Shown one piece after another: positions 1-7,479 of a stretch of DNA of 64,000 bases. The DNA is taken from contig JAFMCL010000004.1 in NCBI GenBank assembly GCA_017857815.1, forward strand, positions 1 through 64,000, given 5' to 3'. The number at the start of each line of letters is the position of its first letter. Position 1 is the stretch's first letter. Both the position numbers and the translations under genes were made by a program. This DNA comes from Flavobacteriaceae bacterium. GTDB lineage: Bacteria; Bacteroidota; Bacteroidia; Flavobacteriales; Flavobacteriaceae. The notes under the pieces are model-generated. The model saw only the letters and a list, made by a program, of their open reading frames with translations. It did not search any database and was not told where the DNA came from.

Positions 1-41
1 TGCTAAGAAATAAGGGATTGGAAAAGACTAAAAAACGCAAT

Positions 42-2462
42 TTATAATTTAATCTGAACCGTAAAATATACAGTTCTTGGTGCTGAAGGAATAATTCCTG
101 GACCGGGATATCCTGTCGCTCTTCGTGTAAAATAATGATTGTCTAGGAGGTTGTTAATGCCCCATTCTCCTTTAATTTTTTTGTAAGAATACGAGAGGGA
201 CAAGTCCATGACTGAGTAAGCAGGAATTTCACCGATCACACCGCTTAAAACGCCACTTGTGGCATTGGAGGCATCCGTAAATTGACTGGATAAATAGGTG
301 TATTGAAAGTTAAGCATCAAATTATTATGTCCAAACCGAACCCCTGTTTTTAGATTTTGCTCGGGAACAAACTCTACTTTTTTTCCACGAACTCCAGGAG
401 TTTCGGATTTGGTATATTCTGACGTGATAAAAGAAGCGTTGAGAAATACATTTAAGCTAAAAGCATCCTGCATCAACAGAACCCTTCTCAGGTCAACGTC
501 TATGAGCGATTCAACCCCATAGATTGTAGCATCTCCCACATTGCCTCGTTCGCTTTTTACGCGTCCAAAAGCATCTGCTTTTTGAACAAAACCAATACGA
601 TTATTATAATTTAAATTAAAAAAATTGAGGTCATAAGAAACCAATTGAGAAACATTTCCTCTGACTCCTAGATCAATTGTTGATCCGCTTTCATCCTTAA
701 TATTAGGGTTGATGGAAAAGGCAGGATTAAAAACACTAATGTCCGTAAAGGTCACCGAACGATAGTTTTCAGAAGCATTCAAATAAACCTCAAGCGCGGG
801 AAAAGGTTTGTAGCTGGCGCCAATTCCAAAAAGGGCGAATGATCTTTTTCGTACCTCTTGATCCGTAACGGTTTCATTTAAAATCACATTATTAGCCGCA
901 TCAAGATTGATTTTTTTATAAAACCCATCGCTTTCTGTTTGAATGTGTTCAAATCGAATTCCAGGGGTGAGTGAGATTTTGTCGTTCAAGTAAAAAATAT
1001 TTTCCGTGAACACAGAATAATTTAAATTGGGATAGGCATAATTTGACTGATTACTATAATTTGGATACTGATCATAGGCATAGCTAAAGTCAGCTCCCGA
1101 GTCATCACTCCCAGGCCCTTGTTCGCCTGAATTATTTGATTTATAAAACTTTGAGCCCACCAAGAATGTGGCATTTCGATTTAAAAAAGTATACTTTGTC
1201 AACAGGCGTGCTTCGGCACCAAAATTATTAAAACTACCCGAGATAAAATCCCGTTCCGTCATAGGATCAATTTGACTTACCCGATTGGATCGATAGCCCA
1301 AGGAATTTCTTTTAGCATTTAAACCAAAAAAACTAAAGCTAAAATTAGTTTGGTCATTTAATTCGCTTTTTAATTTTAGGTTATAAAGAAACCAATCGAG
1401 TCCAAACCAGTTTCGCGATCGATTACTTTGAAAAGGGTCTTTTGAAAACATATCATTGGATAGCCCACCCGCTTGTTGCGCTAAATAGTTTAGATAAGTG
1501 AATTCGGTAGAAATCGATGTTTTATTTGTTAACTGATAACCTAGATGAAAAAAAGCATTTTTAGAATTAAATTTCGAATTATTTCTAAAACCATCCCCTT
1601 GTTTGAAATTAAAAAAAGAGTAGTAACTAAACTTTCCTTTGGTTCCGCTTAAACTTGTGAAATTTGTGTAGAGCTTGTTAGAGCCTATTGTATTTCTTGA
1701 AATAAGTTCTAAAGATTTTGTGGAGTGAGGACTTTTAATAACAAAGTTGACAAGTCCTCCGAACTGAGTCCCATATTGCAGGGAGGAAGCACCTCGAATG
1801 ATTTGAATCTCTTTCAAAGCTTCTGCTGGGGGGGTATAATAACTTTCGGGATACCCTAAGACATCCGGGCTGATATCATAGCCGTTTTGACGCGTATTAA
1901 AATTGGACGTTCTGTTGGGATCCAAACCTCTTCCCCCAATATGTAGCTGAATTCCAGCGTCGTCGTTTTCATAGATGTTTAGGCCTGATACCTGACTGTA
2001 GATTTGCCGTGAATTATTAGAAGCCAAATTAGCCATCGATTGTTCAACCAAAACCACCTCTGTTTTTCTACCTGCATTGATGGTGGTTCCTTCCACGTCT
2101 TTCAATCTTTTTAGTTCAAAAACTTTGGTTTTTTTTGCATTCAGAACTACTTCAGAAAGCACTTGTATTTTGGGGGTAAAAACGACGTCGAGTTTTGTGA
2201 CCTCTTCTACGCTTATTTTTTTTTCAACCAGCTCTCCAGATTCAGAAACAAAATAGAGATGAAGCTCTTTTTTGAAGGTAAAAAAACGATAGAATCCTTT
2301 GCCATCTGTTTCGGTAAGGAACCCATCGCCTTCCTCATAAATACTTACTTTACTTTCAGAGGTTTTGTCCTCAAAGCGAATGGTGCCTGTCACCTTGTTT
2401 TGGGCAAACAAAAAGTAACAATTAAACAGCAAAAAGATTTTAAAAACCGTTGATCTCATCAT
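42..2462 (-). CDS. TonB-dependent receptor, FecA-like (putative ferric-chelate uptake)
   Basis: An 806-residue outer-membrane receptor. Residues 1-20 form a signal peptide ending in LFAQ. Residues about 21-95 look like a carboxypeptidase-regulatory-like extension, about 125-243 form the plug (IGGRGLDPNRTSNFNTRQNG, then EIQIIRGASSLQYGTQFGG), and the rest is a beta-barrel rich in alternating aromatic residues. The plug motif and the YPESYYTPP segment resemble ferric-citrate-type (FecA) receptors. Its ATG at 2462 overlaps the end of the HTTM gene by 23 bases, so it is the last gene of a four-gene minus-strand operon with imelysin-like and DUF4856 lipoproteins. That context favours iron or heme uptake. 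The receptor family is certain; the ligand is inferred. Confidence 0.9.
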   Translation of the reverse strand: MMRSTVFKIFLLFNCYFLFAQNKVTGTIRFEDKTSESKVSIYEEGDGFLTETDGKGFYRFFTFKKELHLYFVSESGELVEKKISVEEVTKLDVVFTPKIQVLSEVVLNAKKTKVFELKRLKDVEGTTINAGRKTEVVLVEQSMANLASNNSRQIYSQVSGLNIYENDDAGIQLHIGGRGLDPNRTSNFNTRQNGYDISPDVLGYPESYYTPPAEALKEIQIIRGASSLQYGTQFGGLVNFVIKSPHSTKSLELISRNTIGSNKLYTNFTSLSGTKGKFSYYSFFNFKQGDGFRNNSKFNSKNAFFHLGYQLTNKTSISTEFTYLNYLAQQAGGLSNDMFSKDPFQSNRSRNWFGLDWFLYNLKLKSELNDQTNFSFSFFGLNAKRNSLGYRSNRVSQIDPMTERDFISGSFNNFGAEARLLTKYTFLNRNATFLVGSKFYKSNNSGEQGPGSDDSGADFSYAYDQYPNYSNQSNYAYPNLNYSVFTENIFYLNDKISLTPGIRFEHIQTESDGFYKKINLDAANNVILNETVTDQEVRKRSFALFGIGASYKPFPALEVYLNASENYRSVTFTDISVFNPAFSINPNIKDESGSTIDLGVRGNVSQLVSYDLNFFNLNYNNRIGFVQKADAFGRVKSERGNVGDATIYGVESLIDVDLRRVLLMQDAFSLNVFLNASFITSEYTKSETPGVRGKKVEFVPEQNLKTGVRFGHNNLMLNFQYTYLSSQFTDASNATSGVLSGVIGEIPAYSVMDLSLSYSYKKIKGEWGINNLLDNHYFTRRATGYPGPGIIPSAPRTVYFTVQIKL

Positions 2463-3819
2463 TAAAGGGTAGAATCCAAGCGTAGTTTTTCAAGGATCTT
2501 TTTTGGGTTAATAAATCAATTTTTTGGTCAATAAAACGAGTGCTTCTTCTGCCGTTTAATGACACATGACTTTCGGCATAAATCTTCACATTTTGATGAC
2601 CCATTTCCTTGAAATGTGATCCGAGGTGGTGGGCATATTCCAATATAAAATCTGGCTGAAAGCTCATTTGTTTCTCTTGAAAGGGCGTTAAAAAGTCTCG
2701 ATTATCAACATAAAAAAAACCTCCAGTAGCCGAGTTTGTTACTTTAAACGTAGTGTATCCCATTTTTTCGATCAGCATCACTCTCCAAGAAAAACGATAG
2801 CCTTGTTCATGCCAAAACAACTCTCCTGGATAAAGAAAATACCTAAAGGGAATTAGCATTTGAAACAATAAAAACACACTGACAATTAAAAGCGTAAACT
2901 TAGGATATTTATAGTGAAAGGGTTGAGAAGTGTATGCTTTTTTAATTAATGAGCTAGTTTTGATTTTAAATATTTCGAAAAACTTGATAACCCAATCAAC
3001 TACTTTTTTATGAAAATTTGCATCGAAAAAAACCAAAGCACTCGCGATCATGATATAAGGAAACATCCCGATGGGGAAGAGTACTTTTGTAAAAGCATGG
3101 AAGAATACGACCAGCAGAAATCCAAAACCTCTTGTCCTTTTATTTAAAAGTAAAAAGGGGATCAAAAGATCATAACACATGCCACCCCAGCTCATAAGAT
3201 AATGTATAAATTCACTTTGCAAAAGGGTGTCTCCGATCAGTGGGAGGTCATATTTTGAGGGGAGCCAAATTTTTAATGGCATGGCCCTAAATAACCAATC
3301 AGAATTAATTTTGGCGATCCCTGCATAAATATAAACGATGCTAATTAATAGCTTTAAAGCGTCTAAGGTCCATTTTGGAACGTTTTGATAAAACGTCCCA
3401 CTTTTTAAATTATCTATGGACAATCGCGCATTGGAAGGTAAAAAGATCATTAAAAAACTCGAAATACTTATAAAATAATAATGGTTCAAATAGGTGGTTT
3501 TGTCCATCAATTCGATATAAGTAAAGCTTAAAAAGAAAATAACGATCGACCAACGATATTTAAACCCTAGACCTACGAAAAGTGAGGACAATCCACAAAT
3601 AAAAAAGATGAGATAGGTGAACTCTCCAAGTGGCTTGACCCACTCAAAGCCAAAATAGGAAAAGTGAAACGAAGGGGCTAAATACAATTCTTCAATCCAT
3701 CCTTTGTTCCAAAAACGTAGGATGCTAATGAACATTAAAAAGCCATAGGCTATTCTAAAAACAGCCAATGGCATAGAATCACTATCTTTTTTAAGATAGC
3801 TGTTTAAGAATGAAAACAT
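2440..3819 (-). CDS. HTTM-domain (vitamin K-dependent gamma-carboxylase-like) membrane protein
   Basis: A 459-residue polytopic inner-membrane protein with roughly eight hydrophobic segments in its first 330 residues and a soluble C-terminal tail. The segment DKTTYLNHYYF (residues 106-116) resembles the catalytic region of gamma-glutamyl carboxylases, where an equivalent lysine acts as the base; here that would be Lys107 beside His113. The family is HTTM (horizontally transferred transmembrane). In flavobacteria such genes sit with imelysin and TonB-receptor genes, as here: 50 bases after the imelysin gene and overlapping the receptor start. Its reaction and substrate in bacteria are not established; carboxylation of an iron-binding partner is only a hypothesis. 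Confidence 0.85.
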   Translation of the reverse strand: MFSFLNSYLKKDSDSMPLAVFRIAYGFLMFISILRFWNKGWIEELYLAPSFHFSYFGFEWVKPLGEFTYLIFFICGLSSLFVGLGFKYRWSIVIFFLSFTYIELMDKTTYLNHYYFISISSFLMIFLPSNARLSIDNLKSGTFYQNVPKWTLDALKLLISIVYIYAGIAKINSDWLFRAMPLKIWLPSKYDLPLIGDTLLQSEFIHYLMSWGGMCYDLLIPFLLLNKRTRGFGFLLVVFFHAFTKVLFPIGMFPYIMIASALVFFDANFHKKVVDWVIKFFEIFKIKTSSLIKKAYTSQPFHYKYPKFTLLIVSVFLLFQMLIPFRYFLYPGELFWHEQGYRFSWRVMLIEKMGYTTFKVTNSATGGFFYVDNRDFLTPFQEKQMSFQPDFILEYAHHLGSHFKEMGHQNVKIYAESHVSLNGRRSTRFIDQKIDLLTQKRSLKNYAWILPFNDEINGF

Positions 3820-3869
3820 TAATCTTTATTTATAGAAAACACAGAAAAGTAATAAGTAGGGTTTAAAAC

Positions 3870-4988
3870 TTAATCACCATCTGCATCCACATAATCTACG
3901 TTTATGCTTATCGCTTGAAGCATATCTACTTTTAAAAGAACAACAGCTTTTTGCAGTTCATCAAAAGCTAAAAGCATCTTTGAATTATCAGATTCAACCT
4001 GTGAAACGAGGTTAGAATCGAGTTCATTAATTTTTGTTTTGGCGCGCTCAAATTGAGCCAAGATAGTGGTACTCAGTTTTTCTTCAAGATTTCCTTCCAT
4101 ATGATCGGTATAATCACTGAGACTTAAACCCTGCATAATCGTAGTGCCATTTAATTTTCCAGTAAAGAAAGTTTCAATGCCCTTGTAAGCTTCAAGAACC
4201 AATTCCTTTGAATAGATCCGACTGTAATATCCTTCTGCGTTTTTGGGCAAGGCAGCACCAGAAAAAACGCCTGCGGGAATCCCAATTTTATTTGATCTAA
4301 AGCCCTTTTCATAATAATAAATAAAGTCATTGATTAATTTATTTATACTCGAAGAAGCATTATTTTCTGTGGAAGAAATAAAAGTAGCGCGGTAAGATCC
4401 GTTCCAATCGTTAACAACGGTTTCTGTGTTTAAAACCATTGCATCAACAAGGTCTGTTAAATAGGTTCCGTACTTAACATCACCAATATATTTTTGTAGA
4501 ATTAAATCATCAGTAGTGTCTATTCCATAAAGCATATAGTCTAGGGCAGGAAATCCTCGAGCGGCATTGTTATTTGCATTTTCTAGATCATATACTGTAG
4601 AAGAAATATTAAGGGTAATACGCTCCGTATTACTAGGATAAATATTCATCTTAGAAAAGAAATAGATTTCTTCTGCTTTGCCGACGTTGTACATTTCGAT
4701 ATATTGCCAAGCTTTGTATGCTGCGATCCACTTCAGTCGAACTTGTGAAAGGTTATCACTGTTAGGTGTCGCAACGAAAGTTGCTGTAGTACTTTTGAGG
4801 CTCGACAAGCTTGTTGAAAATTGATTGTGTAGGGGAATGATGATATTATCTGCCCAATGAGTAAGCATGGCTTCTCGATCAAAACTAGTAGCTTCGATAT
4901 CCTCGCCATTATCCTCACACGACAGAATTAATGCCGCGAACAACATCGAGTAAAACATCACAATTAATTTTTTTCTATTCCCCATCAT
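3870..4988 (-). CDS. Imelysin-family lipoprotein (iron-regulated protein A type)
   Basis: A 372-residue exported lipoprotein: hydrophobic N-terminus, then lipobox ILSC with Cys24. The imelysin fold (paired four-helix bundles) is suggested by the helical pattern and by RGFPALDYMLYG (144-155), which occupies the place of the family GxHxxE motif; here His and Glu are replaced by Pro and Asp. Imelysins are periplasmic or surface proteins linked to iron uptake, with no proven peptidase activity in this branch. I chose the ATG at 4988; a TTG two codons upstream is also in frame. It lies 49 bases after the DUF4856 gene and 50 before the HTTM gene, so it is operonic. Confidence 0.88.
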   Translation of the reverse strand: MMGNRKKLIVMFYSMLFAALILSCEDNGEDIEATSFDREAMLTHWADNIIIPLHNQFSTSLSSLKSTTATFVATPNSDNLSQVRLKWIAAYKAWQYIEMYNVGKAEEIYFFSKMNIYPSNTERITLNISSTVYDLENANNNAARGFPALDYMLYGIDTTDDLILQKYIGDVKYGTYLTDLVDAMVLNTETVVNDWNGSYRATFISSTENNASSSINKLINDFIYYYEKGFRSNKIGIPAGVFSGAALPKNAEGYYSRIYSKELVLEAYKGIETFFTGKLNGTTIMQGLSLSDYTDHMEGNLEEKLSTTILAQFERAKTKINELDSNLVSQVESDNSKMLLAFDELQKAVVLLKVDMLQAISINVDYVDADGD

Positions 4989-5037
4989 CTTCAAAATATA
5001 GATTGCAAAATTATAAATAGTTTTTTAAAACGTTCCA

Positions 5038-6192
5038 CTATTTCGTTACTAATCCAGTGGCAGCATCAATTTCATCTGCCATGGCGATTAGCTCAACATT
5101 GGTCCTGTCCCAAAAACCGTTTCCAGCCATTAGCGATTCGAGTTTTTCAGTTACCTCACTATTGCTTAGGTAAGGATTTCCGTCTTCTTTTTGAGTAAAC
5201 TGTAAGCTTAAGATAAAGCCATAGGCTTCAGACAAAAAATGAAAAGCATCGGCTTTGTTGCCAGCCTCGAAACTCGAGACTCCTGCTCTTAAATAGTGTG
5301 CAGCTTTGTCCCCAATAACTTTGGAGAGATTAACCTTTATTAGTTTTGCCTGAGCATCTCTTACTGTATAATTTTTGGCAACTATGGCGGCTCTTCCATG
5401 GACGAAAGCATCATAAATTACTTTAGCAATACCTGTGTAAGATTCGTTTTTATTCAAAGAATTTAAATAATAATTTAACAAAACATCCCCCGTTTCAAGG
5501 GTAGGAGAAGTAATGTCAACTTCTTTACCGTAGAGGTATCCAAAACCCTCATCCCAGAAATGTTCCATTGTTGTATAAGGCTTATCTTCAACCAACACAT
5601 TGTTATTGTTGTCTTCAATATTTGTTCCACTATCCAACTTGGCGGAAGATAAATAACCATTGATAATCTGATCGGCAGCAAGAGCTCCGATTAGACCTTT
5701 CGTAAATGCTTGATCTATTTCAAGGCCTTTTCCATTAATCCGAACCGACCTTCCCGATCCTCCTTCATCAGTATAGAGTCCCGGAATGCCTTCTGAGGCA
5801 TCCATATTCCAAGCGGGGAAAACCACACCAGTAACCTCAATTATCCAATCAGTAAAATATTGTTTTGCGGTCGTTGATCCGCCATAGCTTGCTGTTTTAC
5901 CACCAAGGTTTTTCCCAGAATTGTTTAATTCATCAGAAGAAAAACCAGTTCCTGAAAGGTACATTGCATTTAATTCTGTCTCAGTTTTTGAAGGATCGCC
6001 GAGTGCATCTTTTAACTCAACAGCCATATTTAGTCTTGTGGTCTGACCTAAAAAGCTAACCGTGTTGTTCCCAGCTCTTTGGAAAGAGTAATTATCAGGG
6101 ACTAAAACTTGGGAAATTTGATCATTGTTGTCATCACTGGAACACGAAATCGATGAAGAAATTGATAAAAGAACTAGTAGGATTTTTTTCAT
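5038..6192 (-). CDS. DUF4856 lipoprotein, first gene of the iron-uptake operon
   Basis: A 384-residue lipoprotein with signal peptide and lipobox SISC (Cys17), followed by an acidic linker (SSDDNNDQ). The body matches the DUF4856 family, recognisable by the opening VPDNYSFQRAGNNTVSFLGQ and the later helical region (EHFWDEGFGYLYG). DUF4856 proteins are found beside imelysins and HTTM proteins in Bacteroidetes and are probably all-helical surface proteins of the same iron system; no activity is known. It is the first gene of the minus-strand operon, reading away from the pterin dehydratase gene. I see no clear TANNTTTG box in the 185-base divergent gap. Confidence 0.85.
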   Translation of the reverse strand: MKKILLVLLSISSSISCSSDDNNDQISQVLVPDNYSFQRAGNNTVSFLGQTTRLNMAVELKDALGDPSKTETELNAMYLSGTGFSSDELNNSGKNLGGKTASYGGSTTAKQYFTDWIIEVTGVVFPAWNMDASEGIPGLYTDEGGSGRSVRINGKGLEIDQAFTKGLIGALAADQIINGYLSSAKLDSGTNIEDNNNNVLVEDKPYTTMEHFWDEGFGYLYGKEVDITSPTLETGDVLLNYYLNSLNKNESYTGIAKVIYDAFVHGRAAIVAKNYTVRDAQAKLIKVNLSKVIGDKAAHYLRAGVSSFEAGNKADAFHFLSEAYGFILSLQFTQKEDGNPYLSNSEVTEKLESLMAGNGFWDRTNVELIAMADEIDAATGLVTK

Positions 6193-6377
6193 TGGAAACG
6201 CCTTATTTAAATTGATTACAAATAAAAATAAAGTTTAATTAAAAAGCAAGTTATTTTTATTAAATCTAAATAAAGAATAGAACGAGGGGTATACTTTTAT
6301 TTTATTTGGATTATTTTTTTCAGAAGTGAAAGTCTATAAATTTTTTTATATTCAATTTTAACAATAAAAAATAACCA

Positions 6378-6614
6378 ATGACAGACACTTGGCAAACCCA
6401 ATCCGGAAAACTGATTAAATCATTTGTATTTAAAGACTTTAAAGGCTCTTTAAGTTTCATAAATGCAGTAGGAGAAATTTCAGAACACTTGAATCATCAT
6501 CCAAAAATCATTAATGAATACAATAAGGTTGATTTAGAACTGTGGACCCATGACAAAAATGAAATAACGGATTTGGATCATAAATTAGCAGCAAAAATCG
6601 ACAAAATAATTTGA
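6378..6614 (+). CDS. 4a-hydroxytetrahydrobiopterin dehydratase (PCD/DCoH family)
   Basis: A 78-residue cytosolic protein carrying the pterin carbinolamine dehydratase signature EHLNHHP (36-42) followed by W56 and H58. Family members recycle 4a-hydroxytetrahydrobiopterin made by aromatic amino acid hydroxylases; the paired histidines are catalytic. At 78 residues it is shorter than the usual 95-110 because the N-terminal strand region is trimmed, but the active-site region is complete. No phenylalanine hydroxylase gene is present in the window, so its partner must be elsewhere, or it may act in molybdopterin metabolism as proposed for some bacterial homologues. It stands alone, divergent from the iron operon. 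Confidence 0.88.
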   Translation: MTDTWQTQSGKLIKSFVFKDFKGSLSFINAVGEISEHLNHHPKIINEYNKVDLELWTHDKNEITDLDHKLAAKIDKII

Positions 6615-6737
6615 TCATTGTTATTAAATTTTTTTCTATTCTTACTGTTTAGATTTATGAACATTTTCAGAATTTAAAAGATTTAACGTATCATTTTAAA
6701 ATTTATATATTTAACTTATCTATTAAAATTATTAGAC

Positions 6738-7475
6738 ATGAAAAAAATCTTCTTTATAATAGCCTTTTTTTTGAGCATTAATCTTTTTGCGCAAAAAGAG
6801 TTTTATGAATTAAGAACTTACGAGTTATTTCAATCATCTTCTGTAAACAGTTTCAATCAATATTTCGAAAAAGCATTTATCCCCACATTAAATAAATTGG
6901 GGATAAAAAATATTGGTGTTTTTAGAGAAGTATCAGAAAGCCTTCCCAGCAAATTTTATATATTAATTCCTTATGAAAGTTTTGACAAATATCAAGCTGT
7001 GGTTTCGGGTATGGCATCTAATTCGGAACTGATTTCTGCTTCTAAAACATATAATTTATATGGAAAACCAATGTTTAATAGGTATGACACTTCACTTTAC
7101 AAAGCGTTTGATGGATTTCCTAAAATTTCAAAACCAGCTTCAGGCAAAGGGTTTTTTGAATTAAGAACTTATGAAAGTTTTTCACAAGATGCCGCCAGAA
7201 GAAAAGTCAATATGTTTAACGAAGGCGAAATAAAAATCTTTGATGATGTTGAGCTTGGATCTGTTTTTTTTGGTGAAAAAATTGCTGGAGACCGAATGCC
7301 CTGTCTCACCTATTTGTTGTCATTTGAAAGTCTAGAAGAAAGAAACAGCAACTGGGATGACTTTAGAGTCCATCCCGATTGGATTCGGATGAAAAATCAG
7401 GAAGCCTATAAAAACTCATGTTGCACATCTATTACTAGGGTGTTTCTTAGTGCACTTCCATTTTCACAACTATAA
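6738..7475 (+). CDS. Secreted NIPSNAP-family protein
   Basis: A 245-residue protein with a cleavable signal peptide (residues 1-19, ending NLFAQ) and two related halves, each starting with a copy of the NIPSNAP signature: FYELRTYELFQS near residue 22 and FFELRTYESFSQ near residue 140. NIPSNAP domains are dimeric alpha-beta barrels of unclear biochemical role; secreted double-domain forms occur beside sulfatases and other carbohydrate genes in Bacteroidetes and Planctomycetes. The sulfatase starts 4 bases after its stop codon, so the two are almost certainly co-transcribed. A near-match -7 box (TATATTTA) lies about 30 bases upstream. Family is confident; function unknown. Confidence 0.87.
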   Translation: MKKIFFIIAFFLSINLFAQKEFYELRTYELFQSSSVNSFNQYFEKAFIPTLNKLGIKNIGVFREVSESLPSKFYILIPYESFDKYQAVVSGMASNSELISASKTYNLYGKPMFNRYDTSLYKAFDGFPKISKPASGKGFFELRTYESFSQDAARRKVNMFNEGEIKIFDDVELGSVFFGEKIAGDRMPCLTYLLSFESLEERNSNWDDFRVHPDWIRMKNQEAYKNSCCTSITRVFLSALPFSQL

Positions 7476-7479
7476 TTGA

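Noticed and set aside
2163-2453. A 96-codon plus-strand frame inside the FecA-like receptor gene
   Set aside because: It lies fully opposite a well-supported receptor signal/extension domain and has no family motif; a shadow frame.
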